Source: Polychytrium aggregatum (taxonomy: Eukaryota > Chytridiomycota > Chytridiomycetes > Polychytriales). From it: DNA of 64,000 bases. Under the pieces are notes generated by a model. The model was not told the DNA's origin, did not search any database, and was given only the letters and a program-made list of their open reading frames with translations. Each line of letters begins with the position of its first letter. Within the stretch, counting starts at the first letter, position 1. This document shows, one piece after another, positions 55,447 through 64,000 of this stretch. The stretch lies in contig NW_026516262.1 of assembly GCF_025602895.1 (NCBI RefSeq), positions 226,183 through 290,182 of the forward strand. The letters are read 5' to 3'. The translations under genes were made by a program, and so were the position numbers.

Positions 55447-57752
55447 ATGGATCTCGCACAATACATTTTCCACGAAAAGGTTTGCGTGCCGGTAGCTCCA
55501 GTCCGTTCGCTCTCTGGCTGCTTCTCACGGCTTTCGCGGACTGATCCAACGCTCGGCCAACAGCAAGAGGGAGCCCTCTGTGCACAACATGCGCTGAACT
55601 CGCTGCTTCAGGGTACGTCGCTCTGACCCAGCCGTCTCGCTGCTGATTCAACGAAAGCTAACGCTGCACGGTGTCCGTTGTGCCTGGGCCTGCTTTCGGC
55701 GATACCACAAGAACCCATCTTCAACGCTGTCGATCTCGCCGAGGTCGCCGTCAAGGTCGATGAGCTCGAACACAATGTACGCTCGCATCCCTCCGCAGTG
55801 TCTGTGTTATCGATAAAATATCCCTCTGCCACTTTGAACTCATCGCTGGCCCCCTGTCTCTCGCAGGCGGTTCGCCATAGCGGCGGCAATCACCAGGACA
55901 TTTCCCGATATCTGCACCAACGCTCCTCGAATTACGATGATACTGGATATTTCTCAATCCAGGTACGATGCAATGCAGTTTTCACACTGCAATAGACGCT
56001 GGCAACAATCTCAACGGCATTCGCTCGGCCGATCGGCATTCCGGCGAATGAGACGCAACACGCATGAGCTGGCACCAACGTCAGAACTTTGTGCAGGTCA
56101 TCATGAAAGCACTCGAGCCCTGGAGTTTGACCCTGGTTTCTGTCGCTGCCACCCGCGAACAAGAGACCTTGAGACACCCGGAGTATGTTAAAGCTGTCTG
56201 GTTGAGCTAACGGCATCGGGCTTACGGAAGGTTTCGATCTGACCATTGCCGCACTCTAATCGAATCGTCGGTCGGCAGGCATGAGCGTGCCTTTATCCTG
56301 AACCTGGATAGTCACTGGATGGCCCTGCGGAAATTTGGGATTCAACGTCCACGGCAAGTACCAGTGCGCTGGACGAGTCTTCGGCTGATCCAGATGTCAA
56401 CCCGTCCAGCAACTAACGACTTTCCGCTCCCAGATGGTTCAATCTTGATTCGACCCTGCACGCCCCACAGCCCATCTCGGACACCTATTTGGTAGGAGGA
56501 CAAGAGTTGTGTTGAGCCAGACTTTGACGTCATGGGATACACACTGAAAACACCCGCCTGCCATCTGGCTTCTAACTGCTCTGCCTGATTCATCCACCCA
56601 CCCACCATTCGCTCATTCATTCATCAAGGCAATGTTGCTCATGGAGTACCGCGACAGGGGTGAGTATTGTTACTTAATCTCCGAGCCCGGCTTCGTCACT
56701 CCGATGCCCAACTCATCTCTGTTCTAATGTCCCACGCTCTTAACCTGCAGGCTACTCCGTTTTTGTCGTTCGCGGCGTTATGCCTGACTGCCAAGCGGAC
56801 AAAATTGCCGACGAGGGCCCTGGCTTTCAAGAGCGTCGCTGGACCGAGCAGGAAGAGTTCGAGCTTGCGCTTGCCATGAGCCTCGACGAGCAGCAGCAGC
56901 ACGAAGAAAGGCTGCGACGAGAACAACCCCAGCGGCACAACGTGTACGAGTACGATGATTTTCACCAGCCCGATGAACGGGCTTTCAGGCCCTTTAATGA
57001 CGATCAGCAACATGCAAATGCAAGATCGCACCGGTATTTTCCAGAGCCTGAGCCGCCCCGCGATCTGGTTGCCGGACATGGACTCGATTGCTTTGGGCCA
57101 GAATGGCGACCTGTGTCTGACGACGACCCCCCTCTGAGCAATGAGCCATCAGTCCGCGAGCGACTTTCGCCACCCGCGATCCATCGGCAACCCGGAACCA
57201 GTTACGGTGGTCACGACAGCTATTACGACGCCGATGATTATGATGACGATTTTGATGATGATCATGATGTCTATGTTGGCAACGAGCGAAAGGCGTACGA
57301 CACTCGCCTACCCAGCCAGGAGCAGCACCGTCCTCCGCCACTGGATCCAAGCCACGGGGAGCCGCAGAGACAGCACCCTGCTGCCGTTAACGCGGGGCGA
57401 GAGCCGCTTCCGGACCCTTCGAGACAGCCTCCCCGTGAGGAGCCAGCACTCGAGCGGCAGCCATTGGAATATCCTTCTGGTAAGCCGTTCCCGCTGCTGC
57501 TTCGTCCGAGTGCTTTGGGCATTGTCGCTTCCTCGGTCTTTGCAGTCGCCGATGGTAGATCGGCTGGGATTGCATCATCTAACTCTGTCATGCCTCTGGC
57601 GACGATTCAACACCACGGCTGCTTCCCACTCACAAGATCGCCAAGCGCCTTCGGTCCAGACCGGAGACGGCTCGGCCGAGCTGACCGTGGAGGAGCTGCG
57701 CCAGCGCCGCCTCCAGCGACTTGCTCGTGACAACCACAGCCAGCAGAAATGA
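55447..57752 (+). CDS. ATXN3: Ataxin-3-type Josephin deubiquitinase
   Basis: Exon 1 (55447-55479) encodes MDLAQYIFHEK. Exon 2 starts at 55564 with the active-site segment QEGALCAQHALNSLLQ (Gln and catalytic Cys). Later exons carry NHQDISRYLHQRSSNYDDTG, YFSIQVIMKALEPW, FILNLDSHWMALRKFG (catalytic His) and WFNLDSTLHAPQPISDTYL (catalytic Asn). This is a complete Josephin domain. A ubiquitin-interacting motif follows (EEFELALAMSLDEQQQ), then a long disordered acidic/Pro-rich tail and a final basic helix (LTVEELRQRRLQRLARD). Ataxin-3 trims ubiquitin chains in protein quality control with p97/Cdc48. There is no long poly-Gln, only QQQ in the UIM. Exon 1 uses a weak GTTTGC donor. Confidence 0.88.
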
Positions 57753-58109
57753 AATTTCGGCGATCCTCTCCAGGAGTGTGGGTGTCGCTCGGGGCGCCGC
57801 TGCATTTCGAATACATGGACGCTGTGTGGGCTACATACCAGTCGGTCGCACCGCAATGCAGCAACAGGGAGCGGTGCTATTTGAGTGGTGAATGAGCGTC
57901 TATTCAAATCCAAAGTCGGCTGGGCCGGCAAAGTCGCCAGACTCCTCGTTGGAAACGACTGCACTCTCTGCATAATCCACGTTCACCCCCGAACTGCCAT
58001 GCATTCGATCGCCACGTGCCCAGTCGCCATGCATTGAATCACCCATGTGCCCAGTCGCGGTATCTGGATCGCATCCGCCGCAGCAGCTCAGGGCGTGCGT
58101 TCGAGAGCT
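57753..58109. other. Intergenic, convergent 3' flanks
   Basis: About 360 bp between the ATXN3 and GUF1 stops. Contains two near-copies of CCATGCATT-GATC/AATC-ACC (58000-58050). No gene seen. Confidence 0.4.
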
Positions 58110-61100
58110 TTAATCGTCCTCATGTTGGCCGCTCATGAGCGTCAGGAAAGCTTCCTGTGGCAGTTGAACGCCGCCGGCCACAGCCTTGAGCTTCTTCTTG
58201 CCAGCCTTTTGTTTCTCCAGCAGTTTCATCTTGCGAGTGATGTCGCCTCCGTACTTTGGGATGACGTGTTACATATGTCGGTATGGCGAGCAGTTAAGAA
58301 TCGTTGGGGCAGATGCGATTTAGTCACCAGATGCAATTTAGTCATCAGATATGATATAGTCACCAGATGCGATTTAGTCATCAGATGCGATTTAGTGACT
58401 AGCCAAGACTGCAGTCTACTCTGGTGGCATCCAGCGACCGATAGGCCGCCGCTATATGCACCATGCGCATTCTGCCCTATGCGCACCATACAGCCCACAC
58501 AAAGGCAAATGCTCGGTACGTACACATTTGGCGGTCACGTCCTTGCGCAGAGCCGTGACGGACTCACGAGCCACGATCTTCCCGTTGATAGAAGCTTGGA
58601 TCGCCACCTCAAACAGTTGCCTGCACACCGGTCGGCAAGTCAGTGAATCGATTGTCCAGAACGAGCCTGCGTCGCAAGCGTGCGACTTGCACACCAGCAA
58701 AGGCAAAGGCAAAGACACAGGCAACGACGGTAACCTTGCGCAAGCAACCCACCTTTGCACAACCTTCTTGAGCCGCTTGACCCAGATCTTTGCCACCCGC
58801 TCAGCCTGGACTCGATGCACGATTGTCGAGAGGGCGTCGACGGGCTTGCCGTTCAGGAGCAAGTTGATCTGTCGATGTGTTGATTGGAAACGTGTAAACA
58901 TGGATCCTTCGCCACGATCGCAGGGCTCGAACATCATACGAAGGCCCGCAAGTGTGCGGCTCGGACAAGAGTGGGCAGACAATCTCGATCAGGTTTACAG
59001 ATCCTACCTTGACCATATCGGCCTCTTCGTAGCCGATTTCTTCGTAATCAAAGCTGCGCACAGCGCATCGATATGTTAGGACTGCATACCCAGTCGACTT
59101 CCGTCGTCAAGCCTTTCTTCGACCCTCTCTCCATTCGAACAGATTCAGTTCGACATACCTAGCGTATCCCGAGGTGCGGCTCTTGAGCTGATCATAAAAC
59201 TCTGTGAGGATTTCTGACATTGGGAGCTTGTACTTGATCATGACGCTGGGAGAGGATATGGAACCGGTCCAAACACCGGCCGAGTCAGCACACACCACAC
59301 CGTTGTTATGCGCGAGTTAGCACCATGCATTCACGCGCTGGCTTACCGGCTGTCGTCGATGTAGGTAAAGTCAACCTGCTCTCCACGATGATTCTAATAT
59401 TGCAGCGTTGGGCACACAATACCCGAGTGAGATAAGTGCGCCGAATGACAGGCATGCAGACAACTGTCAAGCAGCAACGCTCCCCAGCGGTACTAGAAGC
59501 AGGTGCGAGCCGCTGCTCATTGTGTTCGTATGTCTGACTCACCCCACAGAGGTCCATGAGACTGCCCAGGTACTCTTCGGGAAAGACAAGAGTTCCGAGC
59601 ACCATGGGCTCGAGGAAATGATCGACTTTGGAGAGCTCTTCGATCTCGGGAAACTCGGCGGGATTGCGAATGAGCTTCTCGGAGCCGTCTTTGTAGAGCA
59701 CGCGGAAGGGCACCGTCGGGGCAGTGTTGATGACTGTTGCTTCGTGCTCTTCCTCCAAACGCTGGCGAAACACATCCATGTGCAGCGTCCCCAGAAAGCC
59801 TAGACGAAAGCCCTGGCCCAGCGAAGACGATGTCTCCTTGACGACCGAGACCGATGCATCGTTCAGCGTCAGGCGCTCGAGAGCCTCGGACAACTTGTCG
59901 TATTCAGAGGCATCCATAGGGTACAAGCCCGCAAAGACCATGCTCTTGGCCGGAGCGAACCCGGGGAACGGTTCGACGGGCTGAGACTGGTGGTAAAATG
60001 TGTCGCCGATGTGTGCGTCGCGACAAGTCTTCATCCCCAGAATCACATAGCCGACTTGTCCGGCATAGAGTGCTGCTGCCGGTGTCTGCTCGGGATACAT
60101 GAGCCCCAAGTTGGTGACTTCGTAGGCCAGGCCGCTGTGCGCACTGACGATCTTCTCACCAGGCTTGAGTACACCGTCCTTCACGGCCATCAGACAGATG
60201 ACGCCCAGATACTGGTCGTACCAAGTATCGAAGAGGAGGGCCTTGAAGGGCTTGGTGCGGTCGCCTTCCGGTGGGGGCATCTTGTCGATAACCATCGGCA
60301 AGATCTGGTCCACGTTTACCCCCGTCTTGGCACTGATTCGGATGATTTGGTCCGTCGGCAGTTCAAAGGTGCTTTCGATCTGGTTGCAAACCTTTTGGGC
60401 ATCCGCCGATGGCAGATCGACCTAAAATCGTGCGGAGCAAGATCCAAGCAGATGGATTCGGTGCAAGACATGTCAAGATTAGGAATACTTCGGCGAGATC
60501 CCATGCGCCAGCGCTACTTGTTCGATGCCAACCTTGTTCAGGACCGGGACGACTGTGAGGTTCTCCCCAAAGGCCAGGAAAAAGTTGGCCACCGTCTGAG
60601 CTTGGATGCCTTGGCTAGCATCGACCAACAAAATTGCTCTGGTGGCAGCGGTCCCAAATCATGATCATGGTCAATACGGCGAGGGCCTGTGGCCACCTCT
60701 GCTATGTCACATCAAATCCTTCCGAATCTTCCAAAATAGCTGATACAGCGAATGCACTTACCCTTGGCACGCAGCAAGCGATCTCGACACCTCGTAGCTG
60801 AAATCGACGTGGCCAGGTGTGTCGATCAAGTTGAGTACATAGAGCTCGCCGTTGTGCGAATAGAACATTGATACGGTCTGTGCTGGACATAACGTGGAAC
60901 TGCCGTTACTCAGTCGTCTGCCTCATCAGCATTCATGTGTTATCCAAAGACCGCCGCTTTGGTCGGGTGCTTCTCTTCTGGTGGGGCATACACCAAGACA
61001 CAATCGACACCTACCTGGGCCTTCACCGTGATTCCTCTCTCTGTGAGAGGACAAAGTCAGGAGATGCAGTGTGAGAATGCCACTGCTTCTGTCGCAGTGA

Positions 61101-61861
61101 GTTGCAAGTCTATCCCAGAGCACTCTGGCTTGCTTTGTGAGTCCTCGATGCTCACCACGTTCGACTTTCAGCTTGTCAAGAACCTGCTTGTTGCCGTCGT
61201 TGCGCTGTATTGTGCCTGTCCAAGGACGAATGAGCACGGCAATCAATACGCGGCATCCCAGCTCAACAACAGTTGGATTATCAGACAGGTGTTCAGGCGA
61301 TCGGTTGGCGCTGCTTTGATATGCACCTGTGTGTTCGAGTAGTCGGTCCGCAAGTGTGCTCTTGCCGTGATCTGCTGGGCCGGCGGGCCAAAGATGTCAG
61401 AGAGCTGGTTTCCAAAATCGCTATGGAACAGACTCCCGATGTGTCCACTGCACTTTTGTTTGCCCAAGCCACTGACCAATATGGGCAATGATGCTGAAGT
61501 TGCGGATCTTGTCTGGCGTGAACTGGGACAGATCCAGATGGTCTTTCTGCACGATCCAGCAGTTCCAACAAATGCAATCGGGGTCAGCATCAGTGCAGAT
61601 AAGAACAGACTCTGGTTGAATCGCTTGTATCGGCGCACTCGACCTAGCACCGTTGCATCGCGGGCCAAGCAGCCTCTCGGCACAGCTCGCTCTGTCGACC
61701 GGCATCCTGCGGTCGGAAACGCTTACGCCGCTGCCGGTTCTTGGGGCGGTTGCGTACCAGCGCACCATGGCATCCAGCCGAGGACTCCTGGATACACGGC
61801 TCCATATGCCGATGCCGCAAGGAGCCGTCCATCGCTTGGAGCTGAGCACCGACAGTCGCAT
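58110..61861 (-). CDS. GUF1: Guf1/LepA-type mitochondrial translation GTPase (EF4)
   Basis: Starts at the ATG at 61861 with an Arg/Ser-rich mitochondrial presequence ([16 protein letters not shown]). Exons then give [29 protein letters not shown] (G1), [20 protein letters not shown] (G3), [20 protein letters not shown], and a domain II exon [22 protein letters not shown]4 hallmarks follow: [59 protein letters not shown], and the C-terminal domain ([39 protein letters not shown]) to GQHEDD at the stop. Domain IV of EF-G is missing, as expected for LepA/Guf1. The protein acts on stalled mitochondrial ribosomes. There are more than eight short introns. Confidence 0.9.
58311..58400. repeat. 18-bp tandem repeat, 5 copies, in a GUF1 intron
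   Basis: Five units of AGATGCGATTTAGTCACC with a few substitutions each. Flanked by GUF1 exons ending ...DVTAKC and starting YGGDITR, so it lies in an intron of about 270 bp. Confidence 0.85.
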
Positions 61862-62219
61862 TCCTCAGCGCTGCGGAGGCTTGTTGGGGGGGGGAGAGGA
61901 CCTTGGGTCTCGATGGGTTCGACGAACGATCGCGACGGAAAATGGAGACGGTTTTGGCGGAGCACCCGGTCATGTGGTGTCACTGCGCCACGACCGTCCA
62001 ATCGACCGAACCTCGAGTCATTCTCCGTTTGCGACCCAACCGCTATCACCACGCGACATGACGGGGGGGGCACATCCCAAGTACCATCATTCTGACATGA
62101 TCATTTATCTTGGCTCCATATCTGGTTCGTCTCGCGCGCGCATCGTTTTCTCCCTGACCGATTCCTCATCCCACATGCAACATGAAATCTGGAAAGACAT
62201 TCGAGTGTATGCTGAGCCG
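61862..62219. other. Intergenic region
   Basis: About 360 bp upstream of GUF1; should include its promoter. Two short G runs (61885-61893 and 62060-62070). No gene seen. Confidence 0.4.
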
Positions 62220-64000
62220 CTACTTCTTGCTAAAGAACTTGAAGAGCTTCTTGAATGGACTCAATATGCCGCCCTTCTTGCTCTTTTTGGTGTCCGGGGG
62301 CGTCAGCACCTGAGTTTCCCCCGTCGGTATCGTGACGGTGAGCTCGGGAATGGCGGAGGGTTTGGGGCTCGACGTCCTGGACTCTCCCAGATGCATCTTG
62401 GCCTCAGAGGGGCTTTTCTGCTCGAGGGCATGTCCCAACGAAGGCGAGACGTGGGTCTCCTTGCTATCTTCGTGTGCCGCATGAGCACTGCCTGGCTCGT
62501 CCTTCGCGGATGCCGTTGGGCCCTTGCTTTCGATCGACTGAGGGAGTGCTTCAGGAGGGTTCGTAGCATGGCTTGGGACGGGAGCAGCGACGACTACTGC
62601 TGCTGATGGAACCGAAGCAACCGGTGCGATCTGAGGCACTGGCGTCTCTGTCTCTTGGACCGACTCGGGGGCTTTGGCAGGTGTCTCGTCCTTGGTTGGC
62701 TCTGGCAGATTTGCCGGCTGTTCCAGAACAGGCGGGGGCTGAATGGTGTGAGCGATGACCTCTACTGGATGGGGTCCAACTTGAGCCTCGTCTGGCTTCT
62801 GGGCTTCCAGAACTGTACTCTCTGCTTGCTGGGCTTGATGGGGCTCAAGCTCGCCATTGGTTTGACCACTGCTTGCAACTACAGTTTCCTGAGTCAACAA
62901 CAGGGCTGACTGAGTAGGTGCGCCATTGACCTCCATTGTTGCCACCGCTTCAACAGGTTGGTTGGGCTCTGGATGCTTTGGCTCTGGTTGTGTTGGCTCT
63001 GGGTGTGCTGGCTCTGCAGGCTCGAGTGCTTGCGCCACAACCGCATCAACTGCCTTGGCAGTTTCGTGGTGCTCGGCCAACTGCTGCTCAATCAATTTCG
63101 GGTCAACTTCATCGCCAGATACGTTCTCGATTGCATTCGCAGCATCAACGTTGGTGGGAATTGCATCGGCATCTTCTGTTGCAATCTCCCTCGACTGCGC
63201 TTCCACACTTGCTGGGCGAGCCTCGGGTTGCTGGGAATCAGCTACTGCGTGCACACTTTCCCTCGGCACAGAGTGCTCCACCGGTTCATCGGCCTTGTGA
63301 TCCGGCTTGGAGGGTTCCGTGTCCAGTTGTTCGCGCTTGATCTCGGGCTCGCTCGACTCGACATTGTTGTGTGCAGGAGCCTCCGGCTCGGCAGCAATCG
63401 ACTCGCCATCTACAAATGACGCACGGCCGGATCGTGTCTCGATGCTCAATGCTTCTTCACGGATTACGGCTTCAAGCGCAGCGGAAGCTGCGGGTTGGGC
63501 AGCCATGACACCGATGGTCATGTTCATCAAAGTAACCAGGGCCTCGGAGTTCATGGCTTGTTGAAGAACTTCAAGACTGTGCTCTTGCTCATTCATTGGT
63601 TGGTCAGAAGCTGGTGCTGATAGGGTTGGCTCATTAGGCTGGCTTGCGACGGAGGGCTCAATTTCGGCCGCGAAGCCGCTTTCAGACTGATGAGTATGTT
63701 CGAGGGCCGGCTTGGACTCGACCACGGGCTCGTCTGGGTCCTGAGCGGTTGGATGGGGAGTTGTCTCATCGGTTGGATGGGTAGTGGGCTCATCGGTTGG
63801 TTGGGGAGTTGGCTCATCGGTTGGCTGGGGAGTTGGCTCATCAGTTGGATGAGGGGCTGGCTGCTGCTCTACCTGGACAATCACCGAGTCAAGTGCCGCA
63901 TCTCTGTCCGAAGCAATCTCAGGAAGCACGGGTGGGTAGTCGAATGCCCTCGCGCTGTCGCCCTGTGATTCGTGAATATCGAAAGATTCATCCGCACGGC
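62220..64000 (-). CDS. Low-complexity Pro/Glu/Gln-rich protein, partial at window edge
   Basis: The frame is open from the window edge (64000) to the stop at 62220, so the 5' end is missing. The apparent start at 63929 is a GTG inside the continuing frame. Composition is Pro, Glu, Ala, Gln, Thr; tandem DEPTPQPT-type octapeptide repeats lie at about 63750-63860 and EPTQPEPKHPEPNQP repeats near 62960-63010. The C-terminus is short and basic-aromatic (GGILSPFKKLFKFFSKK), perhaps membrane-binding. No family was recognised; it is probably disordered. Confidence 0.6.
   Translation of the reverse strand, partial: RADESFDIHESQGDSARAFDYPPVLPEIASDRDAALDSVIVQVEQQPAPHPTDEPTPQPTDEPTPQPTDEPTTHPTDETTPHPTAQDPDEPVVESKPALEHTHQSESGFAAEIEPSVASQPNEPTLSAPASDQPMNEQEHSLEVLQQAMNSEALVTLMNMTIGVMAAQPAASAALEAVIREEALSIETRSGRASFVDGESIAAEPEAPAHNNVESSEPEIKREQLDTEPSKPDHKADEPVEHSVPRESVHAVADSQQPEARPASVEAQSREIATEDADAIPTNVDAANAIENVSGDEVDPKLIEQQLAEHHETAKAVDAVVAQALEPAEPAHPEPTQPEPKHPEPNQPVEAVATMEVNGAPTQSALLLTQETVVASSGQTNGELEPHQAQQAESTVLEAQKPDEAQVGPHPVEVIAHTIQPPPVLEQPANLPEPTKDETPAKAPESVQETETPVPQIAPVASVPSAAVVVAAPVPSHATNPPEALPQSIESKGPTASAKDEPGSAHAAHEDSKETHVSPSLGHALEQKSPSEAKMHLGESRTSSPKPSAIPELTVTIPTGETQVLTPPDTKKSKKGGILSPFKKLFKFFSKK

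Overview
This window reads as nuclear DNA of an early-diverging fungus, most likely a chytrid. Genes are split by many short GT...AG introns (about 50-350 bp), spacing is compact, GC content is fairly high, and products are typically fungal (Rad16, Get2, eIF1, Rab GDI, Guf1). TIR-STAND-TPR, ataxin-3, OCIA-domain and Fanzor proteins together fit Chytridiomycota better than Dikarya. The organism assignment is inference; the gene calls rest on motifs in the sequence.

Layout. 0-9.9 kb: a secreted Ser/Thr-rich protein with a chitin-binding-like C-terminus (+), a 7-TM protein (-), a bestrophin-type anion channel (-), an OCIA-domain protein (+) and a small mitochondrial ribosomal-type protein (-). 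10-18 kb: GET2 (+), RAD16 (+) and eIF1/SUI1 (+). 18.5-21.9 kb: a TIR-STAND-TPR (NLR-like) protein (+). 22-27 kb: a quinone oxidoreductase (-) and Rab GDI (-).

27.7-42.3 kb: a DNA-damage-type gene (FHA, PBZ zinc finger, then macro domain) split by an 11.5 kb nest of two Ty3/Gypsy chromodomain retrotransposons. The outer element (419-bp LTRs, TSD TGGAG) interrupts the host reading frame. The inner element (309-bp LTRs, TSD ACGGG) interrupts the outer pol gene. Both LTR pairs look identical by eye, so both insertions are recent. Both elements carry a textbook -1 frameshift signal (GGGAAAC in frame, then a stem) between gag and pol. The outer element also has a 12-nt primer-binding site complementary to its own predicted RNA 5' end, as in Tf1/sushi self-priming.

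43.4-58 kb: an MFS transporter (+), an unknown protein (-), a 3.6 kb DNA transposon, an LRR protein (-), a TKL-like kinase with Sel1 repeats (-) and ataxin-3 (+). The transposon encodes an IS630/Tc1-mariner-type transposase and a Fanzor (TnpB-like) nuclease in tandem on the minus strand, bounded by a 13-bp inverted repeat. The Fanzor frame is broken by what looks like one missing G between its first and second RuvC motifs. 58-64 kb: GUF1 (-), and a low-complexity Pro/Glu-rich protein (-) that runs off the right edge.

The most interesting items are the transposase-Fanzor unit, the TIR-STAND-TPR protein with its near-repeat TPR array, the recoding and self-priming signals of the nested retroelements, and the FHA-PBZ-macro gene they disrupt.
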